Position numbers and translations under genes: made by a program
Notes under the pieces: model-generated
Databases searched by the model: none
The model's input: only the letters and a program-made list of their open reading frames with translations
Told to the model about the DNA's origin: nothing
Assembly (NCBI RefSeq): GCF_001676385.1
Contig: NZ_LYVJ01000011.1
Coordinates: forward strand, 124,001-188,000
Length of the DNA stretch: 64,000 nt
Source of the DNA: Stenotrophomonas maltophilia
Lineage (GTDB): Bacteria > Pseudomonadota > Gammaproteobacteria > Xanthomonadales > Xanthomonadaceae
Direction of reading: 5' to 3'
In this document: piece by piece, positions 1 to 7,625 of the stretch
Position numbering within the stretch: position 1 is the first letter of the stretch
How the letters are laid out: each line of letters starts with the position of its first letter

Positions 1-263
1 ATCGGGCCCAGCAGCCGTTCGTCCCCGGAGGCGTCGCGGCGTTCCTCGGCGATGTACCCCACCTTCCAGCCCACCACCTGGTCGCCCCAGGCGGCGATCG
101 CCAGGTCCTGCACCTGATAGGCGCTCACCAGGTCGGCCGGAATGGTGCCCGGAAAGTCGGGCAGTGCCTGGCCGGCGCGGCGTGCTGCGGTGAAGGCCCG
201 GGCGATGGCAGCGGCCTCGTCCGGCGCGGGCGCCTGCCCCTGCGTGCCATGTTCGTTGCTCAA
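1..263 (-). CDS. 2-keto-4-pentenoate hydratase-like protein (N-terminal part, cut by window edge)
   Basis: The first 87 or so codons of a leftward gene that runs off the window. The translation contains GWKVGYI followed by RRDASGDERLLGP, the substrate-pocket region typical of MhpD-type hydratases of the fumarylacetoacetate hydrolase superfamily, which hydrate 2-hydroxy-dienoates or act on related 2-keto acids. I place the start at a TTG (263) because an AGGGAG Shine-Dalgarno lies 7 nt upstream and no in-frame ATG is seen nearby. It diverges from the esterase operon at 419 and shares the intergenic promoter/operator with it. A role on a 2-keto-deoxy sugar acid would fit the neighbouring KDG genes, but that is inference; the active-site half is outside the window. 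Confidence 0.75.
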   Translation of the reverse strand, partial: MSNEHGTQGQAPAPDEAAAIARAFTAARRAGQALPDFPGTIPADLVSAYQVQDLAIAAWGDQVVGWKVGYIAEERRDASGDERLLGP

Positions 264-316
264 GAACGGTCTCCCTCTGGCGTGTTGCACTGCCCATCGA
301 CAGCGTCTGCAGAAGC

Positions 317-346
317 TGTATATGGTAAACCGGTGTCATCACGCAA
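317..346 (-). promoter_or_regulatory. Putative promoter of the hydratase gene, with operator in the spacer
   Basis: On the minus strand TTGCGT (346-341) and TATACA (322-317) are separated by 18 bp, a reasonable sigma-70 layout for the leftward hydratase gene. The spacer contains ATGACACCGGTTTACC (339-324), which shares TGACACCG with two sites at 10424 and 10571. A repressor bound there would block this promoter and could also affect the divergent esterase operon. Confidence 0.5.
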
Positions 347-418
347 GCGGCAGCGCATCACCTGCCTGCCTCAGGGCGAACGGCACGCTGTCCCTTCCCT
401 GTTGGAGCCTGGTCCGTC

Positions 419-1402
419 ATGCGTCTGCCGATCCTGCTGATCTGCCTGCCCGCGCTGCTCTTCGTTGCCCTGGCGCGCGCCGGCGATAGTCCACTGCGCG
501 AGGGCCAGCGGCCGGGCCGGGAACTGCCCGGCGAGCAGCTGCCGCTGTGGCCATCCGGGCAGGTGCCCGGCGAAACCGCGCCGGCGCGACCGGCGCGGGT
601 AGTCGAACGCAGCGCCGAACCGGCCCACCCGGACCGGTTCGTGGATGGGATCGATGCCCCCTATCTGCTGGTGCACGCGCCGGCACGACCGAACGGCCGG
701 GCCTTGCTGGTGATCCCGGGCGGCGGTTACCAGCGGGTGGTGATCGACAAGGAGGACAGCGCACTGGTACCGGAGTGGGTGGATCGGGCGGGCTATACGC
801 TGTTCGTCCTGCGCTATCGCCTGCCGCAGCCGGGGCGCGATCGCCAGGCCGCACTGGCCGATGCGCAGCGTGCGATGCGGGTGATACGCGACCAGGCTGC
901 GCGGCGCCACCTCGACGCCGGCAGCATCGGTGTGATGGGCTTCTCGGCCGGCGGCCATGTCGCCGCGCGGTTGGCTACCGGCTTCGACTTGCCGGTCTAT
1001 CCCGCACGCGATGCGCTCGACCGGTCAAGCGCGCGTCCGGCGCGCGTGGTGCTGGTCTACCCGGTCATCGACATGGGCGCACAGGCGCACAGCGGGTCGC
1101 GCAGTCGCCTGCTCGGCGAGCATCCTGATGCCGCATTGGCTGCCCGGTACTCGGTACAGCAACACGTCCGTGCGGGCATGCCGCCGACGATGCTGATCCA
1201 CGCCAATGACGATGGCGTGGTCAGCGCGCGCAACAGCGAGATGATGGCGGAGGCGCTGGCCAGGGCCGGCATCGAGCATGAGCTGCATGTGTTTGCCCGC
1301 GGCGGCCATGGATTCGGAATGCAGGTGCGCGCCGGCACGACGCTGGCGCTGTGGCCCGAGCTGGCGCAACGCTGGTTCGAGGCGGCGGAGGCGCAGCGAT
1401 GA
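419..1402 (+). CDS. Secreted alpha/beta-hydrolase, BD-FAE/acetyl-xylan-esterase-like
   Basis: A 327-residue exported esterase. Residues 1-21 form a signal peptide ending ARA-G. The alpha/beta-hydrolase fold shows the oxyanion loop PGGGY (100-104), the nucleophile elbow GFSAGGH with Ser176, an acid in HANDD (264-265) and the catalytic His in GGHGFG (His297). This pattern is typical of small carbohydrate esterases that remove acetyl or other acyl groups from polysaccharides. Its stop overlaps the start of the next gene (ATGA), so the two esterases are translationally coupled. The upstream region shares the TGACACCG operator-like motif with the TonB receptor/KDG kinase promoter region, which suggests co-regulation. 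The exact substrate cannot be read from the sequence. Confidence 0.82.
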   Translation: MRLPILLICLPALLFVALARAGDSPLREGQRPGRELPGEQLPLWPSGQVPGETAPARPARVVERSAEPAHPDRFVDGIDAPYLLVHAPARPNGRALLVIPGGGYQRVVIDKEDSALVPEWVDRAGYTLFVLRYRLPQPGRDRQAALADAQRAMRVIRDQAARRHLDAGSIGVMGFSAGGHVAARLATGFDLPVYPARDALDRSSARPARVVLVYPVIDMGAQAHSGSRSRLLGEHPDAALAARYSVQQHVRAGMPPTMLIHANDDGVVSARNSEMMAEALARAGIEHELHVFARGGHGFGMQVRAGTTLALWPELAQRWFEAAEAQR

Positions 1403-3024
1403 TCGATGCGCCCGCCGACCTGCCACGCCGCCACTTCCTGCGCGACAGCCTGTGCTGCGCCCTCGCCACCGTAACGGCACCGGCGTGGCCCGGTCAGGCC
1501 GCTGTGCCGGGTCCGCGCGATGCACGCCTGCCACTGGCACGGGTGCGCAGCGGGCGTGTGCGCGGCCAGTACGAGCAGGGCGTGCTGGTGTTCCGCGGCC
1601 TGCGCTATGGCGCCGACACCAGTGACCACCGCTTCCAGCCGCCACGCCCCGAAGCCACCTGGTCCGGCATCGCCGATGCCCTCGAGTACGGCGCTGCTGC
1701 ACCGCAGGGCGGTGCCGACGGGCCGGGCAGCGAGGACTGCCTGTTCCTCAACGTGTGGACTCCTGCGCTTGGGGACGGTGGCCGGCGACCGGTCCTGGTG
1801 TACATCCACGGCGGCGGCTTCAACAACGGCTCCGGCAGCGACCCGCTGTATGACGGCGCTGCCCTGTGCCGCCGCGGCGATGTGGTGGTGGTCACCGTCA
1901 ACCATCGGCTGAATGCCTTCGGCTACCTTTACCTGGGCGCCCTTGGAGACGCGCGCTATGCCGCCTCGGGCAACATCGGCCAGCTGGACCTGGTGCAGGC
2001 GCTGCACTGGGTGCGCGAACATGCTGCCGTGTTTGGGGGTGATGCCGGCAACGTTACCGTGTTCGGCCAGTCCGGCGGCGGCGCCAAGATCGCCACGCTG
2101 ATGGCGATGCCGGCTGCACGCGGCCTGTTCCAGCGCGCGTGGACGATGAGCGGCCAGCAGGTCACTGCAGCGGGACCGCGCGCGGCCGCGCAGCGGGCGG
2201 CGATCGCCATGCAGGCGGCGGGCGCGGCGGATCTGGCCGCGCTGCTGCGCCTTCCGGCGGCGGACCTGCTGGCGGCAACCCGTGCGCGGGACCCCTCGCG
2301 CGTGGAGAGCACAGCGCTGTACTTCGGCCCGGTGCTGGATGAAGTGACGCTGCCCGTGCATCCGTTCTGGCCGCAGGCCCCCCTGCAATCGGCGGCCATT
2401 CCGATGGTGATCGGCAATACCCGCGACGAGACGCGCGCCTTCCTCGGCAATGACCCGGCCAACTTCACCTTGACCTGGGAGACGCTGCCGGCACAGCTGG
2501 AGAAGCAGCAGTTCGTCGACCTGCTGCCGTCCACGGTGATTGCCGAGTACCGCCGGCTGTACCCGCACTACACGCCATCGGACGTGTTCTTCGCCGCGAC
2601 CACGGCCGGGCGCTCCTGGCGCGGTGCGGTGGAGGAGCTCGAAGCCCGTGCACGCCAGCCGAGAGGTGCGGCGCCAACCTGGGCCTACCAGCTCGACTGG
2701 GGTTCACCGGTGGAGGGCGGGCGCCTGCGTGCCTTCCATACCCTCGACATTCCGCTGGTGTTCGACAATGCCGGCCTGCCCGGCGCACGCACCGGAGGCG
2801 GCGCGGACGCGCATGCGCTGGCGGCGACAATGAGCGACGCGCTGATCGCCTTCGCGCGCAACGGCAACCCCAATCATCGCGGAATGTCGCAATGGGCACC
2901 GTACGCGCTACCCCGGCGCCAGACCATGCTGTTCGACCGCGAAAGCCGCATGGTCGATGATCCCCGTGCCGGCGAGCGTGTGCTGTACGCGAAAGTCCCG
3001 TTCATGCAACGCGGCACGCAGTGA
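1399..3024 (+). CDS. Carboxylesterase type B, probably Tat-exported
   Basis: A 541-residue carboxylesterase/lipase-family (PF00135-type) protein. The N terminus has PRRHFLRDS followed by a hydrophobic stretch, which fits a twin-arginine signal. The oxyanion-hole motif HGGGF starts at His137, and the nucleophile elbow GQSGGG places the catalytic Ser at 225. I chose the ATG at 1399 because it overlaps the upstream stop by 4 nt and begins just before the Tat motif; a longer in-frame reading would add residues antisense to no signal. It is probably transcribed with the upstream esterase, giving two different exported ester-cleaving enzymes in one operon, as is common in loci for acylated plant polysaccharides. 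The substrate is unknown. Confidence 0.82.
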   Translation: MIDAPADLPRRHFLRDSLCCALATVTAPAWPGQAAVPGPRDARLPLARVRSGRVRGQYEQGVLVFRGLRYGADTSDHRFQPPRPEATWSGIADALEYGAAAPQGGADGPGSEDCLFLNVWTPALGDGGRRPVLVYIHGGGFNNGSGSDPLYDGAALCRRGDVVVVTVNHRLNAFGYLYLGALGDARYAASGNIGQLDLVQALHWVREHAAVFGGDAGNVTVFGQSGGGAKIATLMAMPAARGLFQRAWTMSGQQVTAAGPRAAAQRAAIAMQAAGAADLAALLRLPAADLLAATRARDPSRVESTALYFGPVLDEVTLPVHPFWPQAPLQSAAIPMVIGNTRDETRAFLGNDPANFTLTWETLPAQLEKQQFVDLLPSTVIAEYRRLYPHYTPSDVFFAATTAGRSWRGAVEELEARARQPRGAAPTWAYQLDWGSPVEGGRLRAFHTLDIPLVFDNAGLPGARTGGGADAHALAATMSDALIAFARNGNPNHRGMSQWAPYALPRRQTMLFDRESRMVDDPRAGERVLYAKVPFMQRGTQ

Positions 3025-3025
3025 A

Positions 3026-3056
3026 TGACACCGCGGCACAAACGCTCTGTTAACCC
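3026..3056 (+). promoter_or_regulatory. Possible weak copy of the TGACACCG operator
   Basis: TGACACCGCGG starts inside the region just after the esterase stop, and GTTAAC lies about 25 nt on. This resembles the arrangement at 10424 (TGACACCGCTGGTCA, then GTTAAC). The right half-site GTCA is absent, so this is only a weak candidate. Confidence 0.25.
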
Positions 3057-3064
3057 GGCTCGGC

Positions 3065-3077
3065 TAGAGTCGGATAC
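3065..3077 (+). promoter_or_regulatory. Possible -10 box for a leaderless transcript
   Basis: TAGAGT lies 7 nt before the ATG at 3078, with no clear Shine-Dalgarno. The same geometry, a -10-like hexamer 6-7 nt before the start codon, occurs before the genes at 17238 and 58917. Confidence 0.3.
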
Positions 3078-3665
3078 ATGGAAGCGCCGAACACGCCACT
3101 GCCGTTCAACGGCCGCGAGCGGCTGATTGCCGCGATCGACCGTGCCGTCGAGCTGGACGATCCGGCAGCGATCACCGAGGCACTGCAGCGCGTCCTGCGC
3201 GATGCGATCGCCGATCCCGCAATCCAGTTGCCGCCCTGCGTCAGCCGCCCTGTACAAGGGCACTACGCCCGGCGCGAGCTGCATCGCAGCCCCTTGCTGG
3301 GCTACAGCGTGATCGCCATGTGCTGGGCACCGGGGCAGGGCACGCCACTGCACGACCATGACGCCATGTGGTGCGTGGAAGGCGTCTGGCACGGCGAGCT
3401 GGTCGTGACGCCCTATGCATTGCTCGAACAACGTGGCGAGCAGCATCGGTTCGCCGCACAGCCGGCCCTGCATGGCCAGCGCGGCAGCGCAGGCAGCCTG
3501 ATTCCTCCGCACGAATACCACACGCTGTGCAATGCCAGCGACGACGACATCGCGGTGTCGCTGCATGTCTACCAAGGGGTGATGGAACGCAGCGCGGTCT
3601 TCGAGCCGCTGGGCGATGACTGGTACCAGCGGCGGGTGAAAGCCATGGAGACCGAAGCGTCGTGA
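3078..3665 (+). CDS. Cysteine dioxygenase-family cupin protein
   Basis: A 195-residue single-cupin thiol-dioxygenase-like protein. The iron-binding pattern is visible: PLHDHDAMWCVEG gives His92 and His94 with Cys99 close by, and PPHEYHTLCN gives the third ligand (His145 or His148). The Tyr in HVYQG (about 165) corresponds to the conserved active-site Tyr of the family. Members oxidise cysteine or small mercapto acids to sulfinic acids in the cytoplasm. No signal peptide is seen. It stands alone between the esterase operon and a convergent large gene, so whether it belongs to the carbohydrate locus is unclear. Which thiol it uses is not determinable here. Confidence 0.75.
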   Translation: MEAPNTPLPFNGRERLIAAIDRAVELDDPAAITEALQRVLRDAIADPAIQLPPCVSRPVQGHYARRELHRSPLLGYSVIAMCWAPGQGTPLHDHDAMWCVEGVWHGELVVTPYALLEQRGEQHRFAAQPALHGQRGSAGSLIPPHEYHTLCNASDDDIAVSLHVYQGVMERSAVFEPLGDDWYQRRVKAMETEAS

Positions 3666-3693
3666 CCGGGTGCCGGGCGTGCCCGGCGACGCC

Positions 3694-6600
3694 TCAATGC
3701 GGTACGGCCACCACGTTGTTCAACCGCGTCACTTCCTCACCGCCATCGGCCAACCCGATGCGCACGCGCAGTCCGCTGCGGTCACCGGCCGGCAACGGCA
3801 ACGACACCACCGCTGTCTTCGGCCGCAGGTCGGTCGGCGCGGGCAGCGCCGGCACACCGGTGCGCGCGATCTCCCGGCCGCGTGCATCCTCCAGCACCGC
3901 GATTCCCGCGCTGCTGCCGACGTGGCCCAGGCTGTGCACGGTCACGTGCAGCTGGCGACCATCCACTCGCACGTCGCCACGCCCGACGCCGAGGTCCGGT
4001 CGCGTTTCCACTGGCGTGCCGGCGGTGATCCGCTCGAACTCGAACACTTCGGTGCGTCCCGGGCGGAACTGCATCGGTACCGACGCACTGGTTTCCAACT
4101 GCACGGTGCGTTCGGCCGGGGTGCCGTCAATGCGGCCATCGCCGTCGGCATCCACGCCACTGCGCACGCGCCAGGTGCCGCTGGCGACGTTCCAGCCGGT
4201 CATGTCGGCGCCGATGGCGCGCGTGCCCAGGTTGTAGCTGGTGATGGTGAAGCGCTCGCGTGAGGGCGCATGCACCAGCAGCGCGACCTGTTCAGCGGCA
4301 CCCTCATGATCGAAGCGCCAACTGACGGTGTGGCCGGGCCAGCTCTGGTTGCGCTTGAGCGCGATACCGCCCAGGCGCGCGCGCTGCAGGAACTCGCTCG
4401 GCGCGTCCACGCGATCGGACCACCAGTGGCCTTCGGTGTTCATGTAGGCGCGCTGCACCTTGGCCTGCCGCCCGTCGGCATGCAGCGCGTCGATGTACGC
4501 CCTGTCGCCGGTGGCCTGCCAGGCCATCAGGCTGGCGAATCCAGTCTTGCCGGCGTCGGCCTCGGCGGTCAGCAGGGGATACCACGCCTGCTGCCGGCCC
4601 AGCACCTCCACGAAGTTCTCGCCCAGGTTGGCCAGCGCCCCCGGCCCCCCCCGGGCCGCACGATAGTCCAGTGCCTGCAGGTACTTCGCATCCCCGGTCC
4701 AGCGCCACGCGGCCCAGAAGGTGTGCATCGTGTCGCCGGCACCCGAGCCATCGTTCAGCTCGCCGCCACGGGTGGCCCCGGTGGCCCAGTGGATCTCGTT
4801 GGGCAGGGTGAAGCGGCCCTTGCCGTCCTGGCCCGCATGGGCCAGGTAGCCATCGGCCAGTCCGATCACCAGCTTGCGGCCGGTCGGATCGGCGTTGTAC
4901 TGGCCCAGCAGGAACGCCGGGTGCAGCACCGGGAACGAGTATGGCTTCTGCCACTGCCAGTTCGGTTCGCGGTAGACCTTGTTGCCGCCGAACCAGTTGC
5001 TGGAGAACAACAGATGGCCCTGCGGGTTGCGCAGGACGATGCGCTCGTCGAACGCCTTCACCGTTTCCATCAGGCGCTCCAGCGTCAGCGGGTCGCCCCA
5101 GTTGAGGTAGAGCATGGCGCTGTTGGTGTTGATGCCTTCCTCGTAGGCATGCAGCTCATCGGTCTCGATGGTGCTCAGGCCGTTGCTGAACATGCCGTTG
5201 CGGTACACAGCATCGGACAGCGCGGTCAGCGAAGCGTTCAATCGATCCGGCTGCACGCCCATCAAGGCCAGTCCCGGCCATTGCTGGGTCAGGTCGGAAT
5301 CGTCGGAGATGCCACCGCCGAAGTCACCGTAGGCCACCTGGCGTTCGTCGATCCACCAGTCGACGAACTGCCGTACCTGGGCCAGGTCCTGCACCTGGTT
5401 GAACGCCCACGCCGGCACGCCCTTGGGCACGGCCGGTGTGGTGTAGGGCGGGCGGCCCTGGCTGTTGTAGCTGATGTAGTTCCAGTACAGGCGACCGAGT
5501 TCGTGGTCCGGGTCGACCCGCAGCAGGTCGCTCAGGTCTGCGTAGACGCGGGCATAGAGGCGCTGGCGCTTGGAGGTGGTGTGTTCTTCCACCAGGAAGC
5601 CCCAGTTGTCGCGCACCTGGTTGAAGCGGTCGGCCACGTGCTCCTTCAGTGCGTCGGCGCGCGGCTTGAACACCAGCCGGATCTGCGCGCCGTCGAGAGC
5701 GCTCGCGTCGAAGCCCGGCGCAGCCGAGGCGATGCTCAGCCACAGGCTGTCCGGCGTGAGGATGCGATCGCGCAGGTCCAGCCACAGCGTGCGCTCCTGC
5801 CCCGGCGGCACCGACACCGAAACATCGATCATGTCGCGCGCCGGCCAGATCGGGTCCTTGATGCGGATGTTGAATGGGATCAGCCCGTCGTGGGTGGCCG
5901 GCAGGTTCAGCGCCGGGATGTCGATGGCCACGCCATCCAGGCCGTCATGCATGTTTTCCCAGCTGTAGGCCCAGCTGCGGATCAACGGCTGGTTGGCCGG
6001 TGCATCGCCCACCCCGGAAGGGATCAGCACGTGCACGATGGGGCGCGGTTTCGCTGGCAGCGTATCGGCGCTGCGCCGGCGTGACCCGGCCCCCTTCGGC
6101 AGCGCCATCACCATGCTGCGTTCGGCGGCGGGGAAACGTCCGTCGATGTAGCGGCGCAGCGTATCCAGGTTGGTGTAGTCAGGCAGCGCGTGGCTGTCGA
6201 TGATGTAGGTCTGCTTCAGCGTGCCTTCCGGCTCGGCGCCTTCGCTCACGTGGTACGCCCAGATTTCCTGGATCGGTGTCTCCTGTTCCACGTTGCTGAA
6301 ACGCAGCACGCCGCCGCGCTGTGCGGCAATGTCGTCGACGCTGCGCACCACGCCGCGCGGGCGGGTGGCCAGCACGTCAGTGGCATGTTCGGCGTCGGGC
6401 CCGTGGGCCAGGGTGCCGAAGGCCGCACCACGGATCTCCACCCGATTCACCGTTTCGGTGGCCGGCAGGGTCAAGTCGAGGTGCTGGCCGCCTTCCACAT
6501 AGGTGTTCCAGTCCGGCAGCTGGAAGTAGTCATTGCGGCCGGGCAGGCGCGAACGGTTGTAGACACCCGGCCAGGTGGTCTCGGCGATGCCGTCGGTGGC

Positions 6601-7497
6601 TTTCCACATCCACGCCTTCAGGTCGCGGGTATCGGCGAATTCGACTTTGCGGATGCGCGTGGCGGTGGCCGACAGGGCGGGGGGAGGTGCACCCTCCCAG
6701 CCGAAGCGATGGCGCCAGGCGCGCTCATCGGTGGCCGCGGCAATGGCACTGTCCACGGGCCTGCCCTGCGCAAGTGCCGCCACGGCCGCGGCGTCGAGCA
6801 TGCGGTCGTAGATGCGGATGTGCTGGAAATCACTGCCTCGCAGGAAGTTGTAGCGGCTCTGCACCTGGTAGGGTGCCATCACCCGTCCGGCCAACCCGAG
6901 CTGGTCCAGTGCGGCATCGTAGTCGCCGGTGGCCTGTGCACGCGCCGCTTCACGGCCGTCGATGAACAGGCGCACACCCTGATCTTCGTCCCAGGCGAAG
7001 GCCAGGTGCAGCCACTGGTCCGCGCGTGGTGGCGTGTCCATGCGGAACGACACGCGCGTGCGTGACAGATTCGCATCGGTGACGAATGCATCGAATCCGT
7101 GGCCGTTCCAGTCGATGCGCAACCAAGCCATGTCCCAGCTGCTGTGGTCGGCATAGCCGACGCGGAAGATCACGAACGGCGCCTCACCCACCGCGTAGCG
7201 TGCGCGCCAGTCGAAGGCAAGGGTGCCACGCTGGGCAAGGATATTGCCCGGCGCATTCCACGCCAGCACGCCATCGTCCTGCCACTGGATGGCCTTGCCG
7301 CGCGCACCCGCATCGACCACGGCGACCTTGTCGCGGAAATTCGGCACCGCATCGCCCTGCGCGGTGACTGCCTGCAGGCCCTGGCTGGCATCGACGTGGA
7401 ACAACAGGGCAGGTGCATCGGCGGCGGCCGTTGCGGGGCCCGCGGCCAGCGCCACGGCCAGCAGCAGGCAACGCAACACGGTCGAACGGTGCGGCAT
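3694..7497 (-). CDS. Very large secreted LamG-domain protein, candidate polysaccharide-degrading enzyme
   Basis: A 1267-residue exported protein. The start at 7497 is preceded by AAGGAA 8 nt upstream; a longer frame upstream has no signal peptide and is rejected. Residues 1-27 are a signal peptide (AAADA). A LamG/concanavalin-like jelly roll follows (about 30-240; LHLAFAWDEDQGVRLFIDGREAA). A second beta-rich segment lies near 280-430, and a Trp/Tyr-rich central block (about 650-1000: YGDFGGGISDDSDLTQ, HAYEEGINTNSAMLYLNWGD) looks like an alpha/alpha-toroid catalytic core. The C-terminal 100 residues are CARDB-like. I recognise no named GH or PL family with certainty. Its place beside a TonB receptor, two esterases, KDG kinase and KDPG aldolase suggests it releases a uronic-acid-containing product, perhaps as a lyase. 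Confidence 0.7.
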   Translation of the reverse strand: MPHRSTVLRCLLLAVALAAGPATAAADAPALLFHVDASQGLQAVTAQGDAVPNFRDKVAVVDAGARGKAIQWQDDGVLAWNAPGNILAQRGTLAFDWRARYAVGEAPFVIFRVGYADHSSWDMAWLRIDWNGHGFDAFVTDANLSRTRVSFRMDTPPRADQWLHLAFAWDEDQGVRLFIDGREAARAQATGDYDAALDQLGLAGRVMAPYQVQSRYNFLRGSDFQHIRIYDRMLDAAAVAALAQGRPVDSAIAAATDERAWRHRFGWEGAPPPALSATATRIRKVEFADTRDLKAWMWKATDGIAETTWPGVYNRSRLPGRNDYFQLPDWNTYVEGGQHLDLTLPATETVNRVEIRGAAFGTLAHGPDAEHATDVLATRPRGVVRSVDDIAAQRGGVLRFSNVEQETPIQEIWAYHVSEGAEPEGTLKQTYIIDSHALPDYTNLDTLRRYIDGRFPAAERSMVMALPKGAGSRRRSADTLPAKPRPIVHVLIPSGVGDAPANQPLIRSWAYSWENMHDGLDGVAIDIPALNLPATHDGLIPFNIRIKDPIWPARDMIDVSVSVPPGQERTLWLDLRDRILTPDSLWLSIASAAPGFDASALDGAQIRLVFKPRADALKEHVADRFNQVRDNWGFLVEEHTTSKRQRLYARVYADLSDLLRVDPDHELGRLYWNYISYNSQGRPPYTTPAVPKGVPAWAFNQVQDLAQVRQFVDWWIDERQVAYGDFGGGISDDSDLTQQWPGLALMGVQPDRLNASLTALSDAVYRNGMFSNGLSTIETDELHAYEEGINTNSAMLYLNWGDPLTLERLMETVKAFDERIVLRNPQGHLLFSSNWFGGNKVYREPNWQWQKPYSFPVLHPAFLLGQYNADPTGRKLVIGLADGYLAHAGQDGKGRFTLPNEIHWATGATRGGELNDGSGAGDTMHTFWAAWRWTGDAKYLQALDYRAARGGPGALANLGENFVEVLGRQQAWYPLLTAEADAGKTGFASLMAWQATGDRAYIDALHADGRQAKVQRAYMNTEGHWWSDRVDAPSEFLQRARLGGIALKRNQSWPGHTVSWRFDHEGAAEQVALLVHAPSRERFTITSYNLGTRAIGADMTGWNVASGTWRVRSGVDADGDGRIDGTPAERTVQLETSASVPMQFRPGRTEVFEFERITAGTPVETRPDLGVGRGDVRVDGRQLHVTVHSLGHVGSSAGIAVLEDARGREIARTGVPALPAPTDLRPKTAVVSLPLPAGDRSGLRVRIGLADGGEEVTRLNNVVAVPH

Positions 7498-7625
7498 GGA
7501 GATGTTTCCTTTCAACGGGCAACGACCGGCGCAGGGCCGCCGGACCGTAGCAGGACCGCGCTGCGGCGGCACCTTGCGGCGCAACAGCCGGCGGCACGCA
7601 CGCCGGTGCGCGCCGCCGGCGTCGC

